From contig CM030934.1 in NCBI GenBank assembly GCA_018136815.1, positions 6,964,573 to 7,028,572 of the forward strand: a stretch of DNA of 64,000 nt, in the 5' to 3' direction. Under the pieces are notes generated by a model. That model was not told the DNA's origin. It saw only the letters and a program-made list of their open reading frames with translations, and searched no databases. Shown piece by piece: positions 32,262 through 42,937 of this stretch; the first letter of the stretch is position 1, and every line of letters starts with the position of its first letter. This DNA is from Isochrysis galbana (Eukaryota > Haptophyta > Isochrysidales > Isochrysidaceae). Both the position numbers and the translations under genes were made by a program.

Positions 32262-32660
32262 TCTAACGATCGTTAAAACGATAGGATCATGGAGCGCGCG
32301 CCGCCTCCCTCCCTCGCTGGCCTCCCCGAAACCAGCTTCTCCGCTAAAGAGAGAATTGGGGTAGGTAGGGGAAGGTGGTTGACAGGGGTTAGGGGCGTTG
32401 GGCAGTAGGGAGGTTCATTAGCACTCTGCCTCACGCCGCACATGTAGCGGGGAATTTTAAGAAGAATTTTTTTCCAAACCAAGGATTCCGCAGGGTCCCC
32501 CCCCTACCTGCTACCTGCCCCGCCAGCGCCCCGGCCCTCCCCCCTCCGAACAACCACAACCCCTTCTTGCGCCCCACGCGAAAGGCAATGGCAATGGCGT
32601 CGGTGAGTGAGCCCCCTCCCTTGCCCCACGCGTGGCGTTCTTTTTTGGGAGATTGAGGCG
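32262..32660 (+). mobile_element. Copy of the hairpin-ATGGAGCGCGC family joined to another repeat
   Basis: CGATCGTT-AA-AACGATAG precedes GATC and the ATG at 32289 (MERAPPPSLAGL...). Bases 32470-32660 match 35690-35830 (AAGGATTCC, a C run, CTACCTGCC, GGCAATGGCGTCGGTGAG), a second dispersed repeat. No intact ORF. Confidence 0.5.
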
Positions 32661-33289
32661 AACGACTAAACCACGAGGCCCGCCCCCCCACTCCCCCCAA
32701 CGCGAGGCCCAAAGTACGCAAAGTAGTGCGTACGTGCGAGCCGAACGCACTCTCGAGCAACCGAACGAGGGGGGGCAGGGGGGAAGGGGGAGAAGAGGCA
32801 GGGGTATGGGCGATGTCAATGTGAGTCCGAGAGTGGTCAAACCTATAGTAGCTTAGCGCTCACCTTCAAGAATATTTGTTTTTTGCATGATAAGTTCGGA
32901 CCGAGCCGCCGCCAGTGCTAGTGTGCTTTGGCCTCGCTTGTTGAGCGTGGATCCAGCAATGAATGTGCACCTTTCTAAGATGCAGGAGTTTGACGTGAAC
33001 CACCTTACCCTCATCGCTCTAGGGAGCTGTGATGGTTGAATCTATGGATATCAACAGCATCGAGTTGCTTGCTCACCACGAATCTTCAGCGCTCGCTCGC
33101 ATCAAACATTTATATGACGCAGTTCAACTGCGACAACTCGGCAGCTTGAACTGCACCCGTCGACATCTTGGTCCGGCCGACCACTCGCTCCCACTAGCCT
33201 GCTCAAAAGCTGCACTGCTTGATCTTTGGCGCACCACGGAAGGGTGAATACGCTCGCAGACCCAGTGAGACTACCGCCAAACAGGGACG
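32661..33289. other. Intergenic, no supported gene
   Basis: Short frames only. Presumably includes the 3' UTR of the minus-strand DDRGK1 gene. Confidence 0.4.
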
Positions 33290-34281
33290 CTAAGCCTTTG
33301 CGTCCGTCTCTGTGGCCTCTTCTTCCTCCTCGGGCACCTCCTCGTGCGAGTTCAAATCGATAAGTCGGTTGCTCTCCTGGGCGAGCGTTGAGATCCGCAC
33401 ACGCCCTTTTTTCTGAATGTATTTAGCGACGGCCTTGAGCTCGTCGCGCGACACAAAGATGAATTTACCGCGGTCATCGATGACACCTGTCACGTAGCCC
33501 ATCGCCTCGAGGCCTCGCACGCGCGAGACAACGTCTGCGACCTTCATGTTGAACTCGGCGCCCAACTGCTCAAGCGTGGACACCTGACCACAACAGGCCT
33601 TCTGCTGTCGGAAGGCCAATTCGCGCTTTTGTATGGCATGTGCGTGCGCGTTGGTAGCTGCTCACATACCTTGCGCCTCTTTAGTGTTGTGACAAAGCGG
33701 ACGAGCAACCCCTCGTCCTCCTGCGCGTCGGCGCCCCCATCACCCGTCTCCTCAACCTCGAACATGCCCTTCCACGAGTCGTACTCCTCCTGAGCCTTCT
33801 TCGCTTCCTCTTCCTTTTTTTTCCTACGCTCCTCCTCCCGCTGCCGCTCGCGCTCCTCGCGCTCCTCCTCCTTGGCGCGCCGCACAGCCTCGCGCGTGTT
33901 CTGCTTCTCATCGGCGGCCTCGCGCTCAGCCTCGCGCACCTGCCGCTCCTCTTCCCGCTCGGCCCGCTTCTCCGCCCTACGCTGCGAGCGTGAGGGCCCC
34001 TCTTCCTCCTCGTCCGCCTCCCCACCCGCCGCCGCATGTGCCTTCTTCAGCCTGGAGACTCCCTTACTCTTCTTCTTGTTGATGCCCGACTCTTTTTCCG
34101 CGGCGCGCGCGGCGCGCTTCTTGGCAGCGGCTTCCTCGGCAGCGGCGGCCCGCGCTGCTCGCTCCTCCTCTTCCCTTGCCGACGTTTTCTGTGTGCGGAA
34201 GAGCAGCAGCAGAGGGAGGACCATCGCTGCGATCAGTGCGAGGCCAGCAAGAAGAGCGAGGGTCGGGTCTGTTGAGCCCAT
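33290..34281 (-). CDS. DDRGK1: DDRGK domain-containing protein 1 (UFBP1), UFMylation adaptor
   Basis: Two exons (34281-33670 and 33583-33290), with a phase-0 GT-AG intron of 86 bases, give 301 aa; human DDRGK1 has 314. An N-terminal membrane anchor (LALLAGLALIAAMVLPLLLLF) is followed by about 150 residues of highly charged coiled coil (EEERAARAAAAEEAAAKK, EREERERQREEERRKKK). A winged-helix DDRGK domain comes next: SWKGMFEVEE, then ITGVIDDRGKFIY-type sequence here read as VTGVIDDRGKFIFVS, and GRVRISTLAQESN. The acceptor before GTGTCC was chosen because it aligns KRRKVSTLEQL with the human sequence without an insertion. The protein sits on the ER, recruits the UFL1 E3 ligase and is itself UFMylated (family knowledge). 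An acidic C-terminal tail (EEVPEEEEEATETD) is present. It diverges from the gene at 34894. Confidence 0.93.
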
Positions 34282-34893
34282 TGCGAAAGGAAAGGGGGCG
34301 CGGAGGGAAAGGAGGTGGCCTCTCTAGCGCTTGGGAGGCGAGCTATCTCTCCCTTCCTCGTGCGCGCGCTCTCTCTGGCTCCCTCCCTCCGTCCCTCCCT
34401 GCCTGTCCCTCCCTCCCTCTCCCTCTCCCTCTCTCTAGCTCCCTCTCGCTCCCTCTCTCTCTCTCCCACTGCCCTCTCCCCCGGCGGCACGCGGCGAGAG
34501 GCGTGTGGCCACTCTCTTCCTCTCTCTCTCTGGCCTCACGTGATCCGTGAAAAAAACCAAGAGAATTGAGAGATGTACAGAGGGAGAGAGACGGAGACTT
34601 ATAAGAGAGGAGAGGGATAGAGAGAGAGAGATCCTGGGAGAAGAGCGAAATACTAGGACGAGTACTGTAGGAGTGAGGGAGAGGGAGCCGCGAGAAACAG
34701 AGGGGGTAGTATTAGCGACTGAGAGAGAGAGGGAGAGAGAGAGAGAGAGGTAGAGAGACAGAGAGAGAGAGAAGAGAAAGAGAGATAGAAGGAGAGAGAT
34801 AGAAGGGAGAGAGGGAGAGGGGGGGGGGGGGGGGGCGGGGGAGAGAGAGAGAGAGAGAGCCAAGAAAGGAGAGACGCAGAGAAGCAGGGTTCG
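34282..34893. promoter_or_regulatory. Bidirectional promoter region with CT and GA tracts
   Basis: The spacer between the divergent DDRGK1 (-) and 34894 (+) genes is made of a CT-rich block (34330-34530) and a GA-rich block (34560-34870). It is presumed to drive both genes. Confidence 0.4.
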
Positions 34894-35787
34894 ATGTCGG
34901 GGTGGCCGGGGGCTCAGCGCACGCGGGGGCTCCACGCACGAACACAGCACAGAGGCCTCCAGCGGCTGCCGTGGGCTTGCCTGTGGGTGCTCTTCGCGGC
35001 CGAGGCGATGCGCATACCCAGATTGCTCGCCCTGACTCGCACGGCACTGGTCGCGGCGCCCCCGGCCGAGATTCTTGGTGGCGCGGAGTCAGTGCGTTGG
35101 ACGCTATCGAAGCGCAAGCAAGATGTGCAGGCCAATTCGCTTGCTTCCAGGCAGCAACAGCACGAGGAAGCGGCGGCGTGGTGCAGGGTAGGGGCAGGAC
35201 GCAACGCGTATCAGGCGGCGCGCAAGCTCGACGCCAGCGGGAACCTGCGCGGGCGATTTCCACAAGATGACTGGCCGGAGATGTGCGACCCCAGGAGTGT
35301 TTTGAACTCAAACGAATGTGAATGTCCACATCCGTGGCAGGGCTTTGGGGATCGCAGCAGGAGCGTGGCTGGCGTGGGCGATCCGTGTAAAACGTTCGTG
35401 AGCATGGCGCGCCAGTACTCGTCGTTGTATGTGGTAATAGGCGCACATGCACATTGGCTTTTGTCATTTGTGCGATCTGCATGTCATGTTCGCGGGTGCG
35501 TGTGCGCGTGTGCTAGCATTGATCAACCAAATCCTCAAAACGTAGAAGGTAGAATGAAAGAGAGGATTTCGGATTCGGATGAGCCTGCTTGCCACAATGA
35601 AAACAAAACATCTGAAGATTCGGGGCTAAAACACCTAATAGCCCGGTCACTCACTCATTTTAACCACTATTTTCCACCTCCCCTGGGTGTCCAAGGATTC
35701 CTTAGGCCCCCCCCCTACCTGCCCCGGCAACTCCCTCCCCCTCCGAGCGACCCCCTCCCGCCCCACGAAGGGCAATGGCGTCGGTGA
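34894..35787 (+). CDS. Putative secreted protein, 3' end uncertain
   Basis: The ATG at 34894 follows a GA-rich tract. Residues about 23-40 are hydrophobic (LQRLPWACLWVLFAAEA) and could be a signal anchor or signal peptide. Downstream sequence to about residue 160 looks coding (NAYQAARKLDASGNLRGRF, SVLNSNECECPHPW). From about 35450 the frame runs into dispersed-repeat sequence (the block at 35690-35830 matches 32470-32660), so the natural end is probably a splice site or stop lost near 35375. No domain is recognised. Confidence 0.35.
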   Translation: MSGWPGAQRTRGLHARTQHRGLQRLPWACLWVLFAAEAMRIPRLLALTRTALVAAPPAEILGGAESVRWTLSKRKQDVQANSLASRQQQHEEAAAWCRVGAGRNAYQAARKLDASGNLRGRFPQDDWPEMCDPRSVLNSNECECPHPWQGFGDRSRSVAGVGDPCKTFVSMARQYSSLYVVIGAHAHWLLSFVRSACHVRGCVCACASIDQPNPQNVEGRMKERISDSDEPACHNENKTSEDSGLKHLIARSLTHFNHYFPPPLGVQGFLRPPPYLPRQLPPPPSDPLPPHEGQWRR

Positions 35788-36390
35788 GGGACCCCCCTCC
35801 CTTCCCCCGCGCGTGGCGGGCTATTTTGAGGCGGCTTGCCTTCATTTGGTCTCCTTTCCCTTCCAGTCTCACCCTACCATGAGCCCCCCCCGCGAGCACC
35901 CCGAAGGAGAGGCCCAGGAGCACCACGTACGCGACGAGAACGGCGTCGCCTTGGCTCGGCATGAGGGCGCGCCCCGAGAGGGTCTCCTTCGACAAGGATT
36001 CATTGTGGTGACGTTGGTGAACATCTCGAGGAGACGAGGAGAAAAATTAAATTTTTAACAAATTTTTATGGGTCGCGGCGCGGCAAAGGAACGGGACTAG
36101 CGCTCACTCAAGACAGGACACCCTGCCGCGGCAAGCGCAAGCACCCTTCCCCCCTTATGCCACCCAGCTCTTCACTAGCTTTCTACCTGCGCTAGCCAGA
36201 GCGCCCCTCCCTCCACACTCAGACAGCCCCCTACGCCAGGATCCTGTTCTGGTCTCGCAGGCAAGGGGGCCTAATGGGAGGGAGAGGAGCAACTCCTCAG
36301 AGAGGAGCTGTGGGGAGGGAGATGTCTGAGTGGGGGCGCTATACCCTTGCGCTAGGCATGGGCAGCGACGCCGCCTCAAGACATGTCCTC
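35788..36390. other. Intergenic repeat debris
   Basis: The first 40 bases finish the dispersed repeat shared with 32470-32660. An A/T-rich run (36045-36070) and unremarkable sequence follow. Confidence 0.4.
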
Positions 36391-36394
36391 CCTC

Positions 36395-36785
36395 TTGTCT
36401 TGAGTCGAAATTTTTGGTGCTTGAAACAGAGGGCAAGGGGGTTTGTGCTTCTTGGGTTAGTTGTAGTTGGAAGAGGGAGTGGGAGTGGGAGTGAAGTGTT
36501 GGAAGAGGGCCCAAGGCAGGGCACTGAGTTGTAGGTAATTGTGGCCCACAAGAGTGGGGTGAAAACGTGAAGTGTATCAACAAGGGTCTTGAGTTGAAGT
36601 TGAAATTTTTGGTGCTGGAAACAGAGGGCGAGGGGGTTCGTGCTGTTTGGGTTGGTTCTAGAGGGAAGGGAGAGTAGGAGAGGGAGTCAAGTGTTGAAGG
36701 AGGGCCCAAGGCAGGGCACTGAGTTGTAGGTTCTTGTGGCCCACAGGAGTGGGGTGAAAACAAGAAGTGAGTCAACATGTTGAAA
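36395..36785. repeat. Two tandem copies of a block of about 190-200 bp
   Basis: GGCCCAAGGCAGGGCACTGA occurs at 36508 and 36704, embedded in a longer similar block (TTTTTGGTGCT(T/G)GAAACAGAGGGC ... GGAGTGGGGTGAAAAC). The copies differ at scattered positions. Confidence 0.65.
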
Positions 36786-37129
36786 ATCAGAGGCACAAGT
36801 TGCTCTCCGTAGGAGATTGATGGTTGTGAAGTGCCCTCCCATGTTGGGTGCACTGATGGTAGAGGTTTCCACCATGGGGAGGGCGGCTGAGCTGCCCTCC
36901 CACATGAGGTGCTCTTGGGGTGGGAGGGTTTCCCACTGTTGGAGGGGGTCTCAAAGACCCCCTGCATGCTACGCAGAGCCATGGGGGCAACCTGTTCGGT
37001 GCCAGTGCTCGCCCCCCCGCGCGCTTGCGCGGGCGTGGTTTGGATGGGCTGGATGGGCTCTGAGAGGGCTTTCTGACGAGCCGCCTCGGGCGGCATGGGA
37101 CCGACGACAGGACGTCGGATCCAACGATG

Positions 37130-37640
37130 CTGAGACACCGACTCACGAACACACCAGAATCATTCACCCAAACCAAGCAAAACATGAAATAACCGAGACC
37201 CCTAAACCGCCGATAACTCAAACACGTCGCGAGAGACGGAGAGAGAGAGCGAGAGAGAGAGAGAGAATCCACAGCGATGGCCGGAGCGTGTCTTCGTTTT
37301 AGATTTCCCACGAGGCGGAAAGTCGAGGAGGAACGTTATGTCGCGCAACCGCGGCGATCACTTTGGATACAGATCGCAGCGAGATATCCTTGCAATCGAA
37401 GAAATCTTGCTGTTGAGCGTGAACCTTCTAGACGTTTCTATCGAGCAACCCCGAGTAGCAACCAAGGGGGAGGGAAAACCAAAAACCAACGGGACCAAGG
37501 GCTTTCATGCAACTTGCGTCAAGGAGAAAGATTCCCTCACCCAAGCAGCGAACCTAAATCAATCTCCAAGGGGAGATGGCAAACCAAACCCGATTGCCCC
37601 CTGAAGCAGGTAACGAAACGCGGGGAGATAGCGAATTAAA
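37130..37640. repeat. Dispersed repeat of about 470-510 bp, copy 1
   Basis: Matches 57200-57660 over most of its length, including CAAACACGTCGCGAGAGACG, a GA run, CACTTTGGATACAGATCGC and GAGCGTGAACCTTCTAGACG. No coding capacity is evident; it could be an LTR or untranslated part of a retroelement. Confidence 0.7.
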
Positions 37641-38028
37641 CCTCTTTACGAGGCGCCTGGGAGGAAGAAAGGTGGGGAAACTTCCCTTCTCTTCGAGAGA
37701 AAAAGAGAGGGCGCTCCACAACCCTAGCGGATAAAGGTACCCAGCTTTATAGGACGAGTCCTACAATGTAGTACGACGTTGTGAACTATGAAGAAACGGT
37801 TCAATCCAGGAATGGGGAGCTAGGATTTGGTTTCTGTGTTCATCTCATTGCCCTCATTGAGTCCTCCTAGAGGCTCAAGACACCATTCTCACAGCATAAT
37901 GAGTTATTTGTCACTCGCGGAAGCCTTCCCGGCCAAAAACGGCGTTGTCCTACGAATTGCCGCAAACACCTGAGGACACGATTTGAGGCTCATGATGAGC
38001 TCCCTAGAACTTGCTCCCACGAGATGAA
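37641..38028. other. Spacer before the assembly gap
   Basis: Nothing recognisable. Confidence 0.4.
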
Positions 38029-38128
38029 NNNNNNNNNNNNNNNNNNNNNNNNNNNNNNNNNNNNNNNNNNNNNNNNNNNNNNNNNNNNNNNNNNNNNNNN
38101 NNNNNNNNNNNNNNNNNNNNNNNNNNNN
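38029..38128. other. Assembly gap, 100 N
   Basis: A run of exactly 100 N, the conventional placeholder for a gap of unknown size. Confidence 0.99.
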
Positions 38129-38133
38129 TCACC

Positions 38134-38683
38134 ATGGGCCAGTACTTTGTCTTCATCGCCAAGCGACTCGGTCACCGCACCTACGAGGAGATCCGCGCCC
38201 CAGCCTTCAAGTTCTGCGAACACATGGAGGAGGGCATGAGCGGCGCCATCCTGGCGATGCTGCTCGTCACAGCATCTGGCATGGGCCGTGGATGTGGAGA
38301 CTTCCGCGTGGATCTGGCCAAGGAACGCTACCCGTCGATGTGGGCACTCATCAAGCCTTACATGGGCCGTTGGTGCAAGGCAAACCATGCTCGTTGGCGA
38401 CTACTCCGACGAGTACGACAGGCTCCCCAAGACCAAGTACATTGGAGACGAGGCCGCCGTCGCGTACCTCTGTATGGAATATATCATGGCTGAAACGAAT
38501 CCCATGGTGCAAGTGCACCGAGCAGCTGGCAAACTCTACATGGAGAACAAGAAGGCCGTCCTCGCACGCGTCACGGACCTCGCCACCCAAGATCAGCCAA
38601 GCGACACCGTCGCCTGCCAGCAGAATGACGAGGAAGAGGGATGTGAGAAAAAGACGAAGAAGATGAAAACTCAGCACGCGTAG
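38134..38683 (+). pseudogene. MGQYF/GRW-type protein, frameshifted
   Basis: The ATG at 38134 opens MGQYFVFIAKRLGHRTYEE and reads to MGRWCKAN near 38386. There the frame shifts by one base and continues as MLVGDYSDEYDRLPK through to KKTKKMKTQHA and a stop at 38683. The combination MGQY at the N-terminus, KFCEHMEEGMSGAILAMLL, a GRW block and VGDY resembles an uncharacterised family seen in fungi and algae (GRWAGDR ... VGDY); this is recalled, not searched. The shift lies in CAAACCATGC and could be a sequencing error beside the gap or real decay. Without the shift the product would be about 180 aa with an acidic/basic tail. Confidence 0.45.
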
Positions 38684-39085
38684 CTGGGGGTATAATAGAC
38701 CAAAAAGAAAACAAATAACCTGACAATTATAATATTGAGCCTTGTGTATATACCAAAAAGAAAACAAATAACCTGGCCCTCTTTTGACGGAACGCGACTT
38801 CACCCCCCAGGGCTCACCCAAATGTCCCGGGACATTTCGGGGCATGTCCTTGTAGACAAACAGCCCCAAATGTCCTGTTGACTGTCCGGACATTTTGGCG
38901 AGGGCCTAGACACTTCAGTTTTTATAAGTGCCCGGCGCCTGATGCCCGGGCTGTCTGCCCACGACATCCATCTGTGCCCCCGTGCCCCCGTGCGTGCCCC
39001 CCCCCCGGCGGTATGTGTGAAATGCCCCCCTCCGGCATTCCCCATCAGCCCGCGAAAGTCCGCGCGTCGTTGTTTCCTCTCTCAG
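38684..39085. other. Spacer with a short duplication
   Basis: CCAAAAAGAAAACAAATAAC occurs at 38700 and 38753, 53 bases apart. The rest is unremarkable. Confidence 0.5.
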
Positions 39086-39441
39086 AGAAAAGTACCCCGG
39101 GGGGGGGAGAGGGAGGGGGGGGGGGGGGGGGTTGGGGGGGAATATATCCGTGGAGAGTGACAGTGAAGAAGAGGAAGAAGATGGAGTAGAGCTCTAGAGA
39201 AGAGAGGGAATTCCCAGGTAGAGAGAGAGAGAGAATCGGAGAGCGAGAGGGAGAGGGGGGGGGGGAGAGAAACAAGGATAGAGAGGGAGGGAGAGAGAGA
39301 AGAAGGAGAGAGGGAGAGAGAGAGAGAGAGAAAAGAGAGGGAGTGAAGAGGGAGAGAGAGAGTGAGGAGCAGGAAAAGAGGGCGGGCGCGATGGCGCTAA
39401 TCGCAGTTCCCCCTCCCTCCTCTCCCTCTTCCCTCTCCCGT
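39086..39441 (+). promoter_or_regulatory. GA-rich tract then short CT-rich block before the repeat-protein gene
   Basis: A GA/G-rich stretch (39095-39375) is followed by a CT-rich block (39407-39440) that abuts the preferred ATG at 39442, matching the CT-before-ATG pattern elsewhere in the window. Confidence 0.4.
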
Positions 39442-42400
39442 ATGGTGAGGCTCTGCGCCGCGCTCTTCGGCACACTTGGCGTGCTCGCCCTCCTCCCCGC
39501 CCCCTCCGCCTCCCATTCCCTCCTCCTCTCCCCTCACACAGCCCCCATTCCTTCTCAAGCTATGGCTTCACAAAGCGTTCCCGCTTCCCAGAAGAGCCTT
39601 CCCCCCTCCGAGAAGACCTCCCTGCTGCAGTGGGCGGCGGCAGGGGGTGAGACGGCGTTCCGTTTTACATGGCTCTCCGCCAAGACCGGCGCACAGCTCT
39701 TCTTCGACCCGTCCTTCTCCTTTGAGAAGGCGGGCAAAAATTACTATGAGGCGGGAGAGGTCACTTCTCAACAGATGGGTGAGCTGGGCGGCGCGTGGCT
39801 GGGTGTGAGCGCGCCCCCGCCTTCGCCAGGGGCAGCCGAGCGGCCCTACTTCATCCATGCGCTCAAGGGCGAGCCGTTGCCCAAGGAAAAGAAGAGGGCC
39901 TTTGGGCTTGCGCTCGAGATGGCCGAGACGCCAGCCGAGAAGACCAGCCTGGTGCAGTGGGCCGCCGCGGGCGGCGAGACTGCCTTCCGCTTCACGACGC
40001 TCTCCGCCAAGACGGGCGCTGACATGTTCTTCAACCCGGTGAGCCAACTTGCGGCAAGCGTTGTCCGCATCTATCATTGGCATTCGGTTTCCCTTTGAAG
40101 AAGTGTCAGGCGCACCGCCAGTTCCGCCTGCTCGCCTTCCCACTGCCTACCGCTTTCCTTGCTCGCCCAGGACTTCACGTTTGAGCACGCAGGCGAGGAG
40201 TACGCGCAGGCGGGCCAGGTGACGCAGCAACAGATGGGCGAGCTAGGCGAGAACTTTGGTACCGAGCACCATGCGCCCTCACTCCCTCCCGGCGAGGAGC
40301 GGCCATACCTGGTGCACGCGTTGCAGGCGGAGCCGCTGCCCAAGGAGAAGCGTGCGGCGCTCGACCAGGCGCTCGCAATGGCCAAGACACCAGCAGAGAA
40401 GACGAGCCTGCTGCAGTGGGCCGCCGCGGGCGGCGAGACCGCTTTCCGCTTCACGACGCTCTCCGCCAAGACGGGCGCCGACATGTTCTTCAACCCGGTG
40501 AGTGGACCGCGTGGGTGCCTCGCCCCGCGCGCGCAAGCGGGTGTGTGCGTTCGGTGGCCACACCGCCCACCGCCCTCTGTGCACCGGCTATCAGGACTTC
40601 ACATTTGAGCACGCTGGCAAGGATTACGCGCAGGCGGGCCAGGTGACGAAGCAGCAGATGTTCGAGCTCGGGGAGAACTTTGGCACTGAGCACCACGCGC
40701 CCTCCATGCCGCCCGGCCAAGAGCGGCCCTACTTCATCCACGCGCTCAAGGGCGAGCCGTTGCCCAAGGAAAAGAAGAGGGCCTTTGGGCTTGCGCTCGA
40801 GATGGCCGAGACGCCAGCCGAGAAGACCAGCCTGCTGCAGTGGGCCGCCGCGGGCGGCGAGACCGCTTTCCGCTTCACGACGCTCTCCGCCAAGACGGGC
40901 GCCGACATGTTCTTCAACCCGGTGAGCCAACTTGCGGCAAGCGTTGTCCGCATCTATCATTGGCATTCGGTTTCCCTTTGAAGAAGTGTCAGGCGCACCG
41001 CCAGTTCCGCCTGCTCGCCTTCCCACTGCCTACCGCTTTCCTTGCTCGCCCAGGACTTCACGTTTGAGCACGCAGGCGAGGAGTACGCGCAGGCGGGCCA
41101 GGTGACGCAGCAACAGATGGGCGAGCTAGGCGAGAACTTTGGTACCGAGCACCATGCGCCCTCACTCCCTCCCGGCGAGGAGCGGCCATACCTGGTGCAC
41201 GCGTTGCAGGCGGAGCCGCTGCCCAAGGAGAAGCGTGCGGCGCTCGACCAGGCGCTCGCAATGGCCAAGACACCAGCAGAGAAGACGAGCCTGCTGCAGT
41301 GGGCCGCCGCGGGCGGCGAGACCGCTTTCCGCTTCACGACGCTCTCCGCCAAGACGGGCGCCGACATGTTCTTCAACCCGGTGAGTGGACCGCGTGGGTG
41401 CCTCGCCCCGCGCGCGCAAGCGGGTGTGTGCGTTCGGTGGCCACACCGCCCACCGCCCTCTGTGCACCGGCTATCAGGACTTCACATTTGAGCACGCTGG
41501 CAAGGATTACGCGCAGGCGGGCCAGGTGACGAAGCAGCAGATGTTCGAGCTCGGGGAGAACTTTGGCACTGAGCACCACGCGCCCTCCATGCCGCCCGGC
41601 CAAGAGCGGCCCTACTTCATCCACGCGCTCAAGGGCGAGCCGTTGCCCAAGGAAAAGAAGAGGGCCTTTGGGCTTGCGCTCGAGATGGCCGAGACGCCAG
41701 CCGAGAAGACCAGCCTGCTGCAGTGGGCCGCCGCGGGCGGCGAGACCGCTTTCCGCTTCACGACGCTCTCCGCCAAGACGGGCGCCGACATGTTCTTCAA
41801 CCCGGTGAGCCAACTTGCGGCAAGCGTTGTCCGCATCTATCATTGGCATTCGGTTTCCCTTTGAAGAAGTGTCAGGCGCACCGCCAGTTCTGCCTGCTCG
41901 CCTTCCCACTGCCTACCGCTTTCCTTGCTCGCCCAGGACTTCACGTTTGAGCACGCAGGCGAGGAGTACGCGCAGGCGGGCCAGGTGACGCAGCAACAGA
42001 TGGGCGAGCTAGGCGAGAACTTTGGTACCGAGCACCATGCGCCCTCACTCCCTCCCGGCGAGGAGCGGCCATACCTGGTGCACGCGTTGCAGGCGGAGCC
42101 GCTGCCCAAGGAGAAGCGTGCGGCGCTCGACCAGGCGCTCGCAATGGCCAAGACACCAGCAGAGAAGACGAGCCTGCTGCAGTGGGCCGCCGCGGGCGGC
42201 GAGACCGCTTTCCGCTTCACGACGCTCTCCGCCAAGACGGGCGCCGACATGTTCTTCAACCCGGTGAGTGGACCGCGTGGGTGCCTCGCCCCGCGCGCGC
42301 AAGCGGGTGTGTGCGTTCGGTGGCCACACCGCCCACCGCCCTCTGTGCACCGGCTATCAGGACTTCACATTTGAGCACGCTGGCAAGGATTACGCGCAGG

Positions 42401-42937
42401 CGGGCCAGGTGACGAAGCAGCAGATGTTCGAGCTCGGGGAGAACTTTGGCACTGAGCACCACGCGCCCTCCATGCCGCCCGGCCAAGAGCGGCCCTACTT
42501 CATCCACGCGCTCAAGGGCGAGCCGTTGCCCAAGGAAAAGAAGAGGGCCTTTGGGCTTGCGCTCGAGATGGCCGAGACGCCAGCCGAGAAGACGAGCCTG
42601 CTGCAGTGGGCCGCCGCGGGCGGCGAGACCGCTTTCCGCTTCACGACGCTCTCCGCCAAGACGGGCGCCGACATGTTCTTCAACCCGGTGAGTGGACCGC
42701 GTGGGTGCCTCGCCCCGCGCGCGCAAGCGGGTGTGTGCGTTCGGTGGCCACACCGCCCACCGCCCTCTGTGCACCGGCCATCAGGACTTCACATTTGAGC
42801 ACGCTGGCAAGGATTACGCGCAGGCGGGCCAGGTGACGCAGCAGCAAATGTTCGAGCTCGGGGAGAACTTTGGCACTGAGCACCACTCGCCCTCCATGCC
42901 GCCCGGCCAAGAGCGGCCCTACTTCATCCATGCTTGA
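39442..42937 (+). CDS. Secreted protein of 109-residue repeats encoded by tandemly duplicated exons
   Basis: Eight exons: 39442-40038, 40171-40497, 40595-40921, 41054-41380, 41478-41804, 41937-42263, 42361-42687 and 42785-42937. All introns are phase 0 and GT-AG, giving about 903 aa. A signal peptide leads (VRLCAALFGTLGVLALLPA, residues 2-20). Exon 1 holds one repeat plus a partial one without an intron between. Exons 2-7 each encode exactly one 109-residue repeat, containing DFTFEHAG, QAGQVT, QQMGELGENFGTEHH, ERPY(L/F)(V/I)HAL and TSLLQWAAAGGETAFRFTT; exon 8 encodes a final half. Introns alternate between a 132-base type A and a 97-base type B, so exon pairs form an 883-bp unit repeated nearly perfectly. 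The repeat has no cysteine and no family I know. An upstream in-frame ATG (39391) would add 17 residues. Location outside the cell or in the plastid is inferred from the signal peptide. Confidence 0.85.
40171..42819 (+). repeat. 883-bp tandem repeat, three units
   Basis: Units start at 40171, 41054 and 41937. Units 1 and 2 look almost identical over exons and introns; the only difference I saw is C/T near 41890. Unit 3 departs in its second half, where exon 7 is followed by intron B instead of A. Confidence 0.9.

Noticed and set aside
36155-37138. 327-aa minus-strand frame rich in Ser/Pro/Thr
   Set aside because: It runs through a tandem duplication of about 195 bp, and its internal repetition follows the DNA repeat; no start context or domain.
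39568-42931. Repeated minus-strand frames (MGRRAGGTGG..., MKNMSAPVLAES...) across the tandem array
   Set aside because: They are antisense shadows repeated only because the plus-strand exons are duplicated; the plus strand has the signal peptide, frame-keeping splice sites and conserved repeats.
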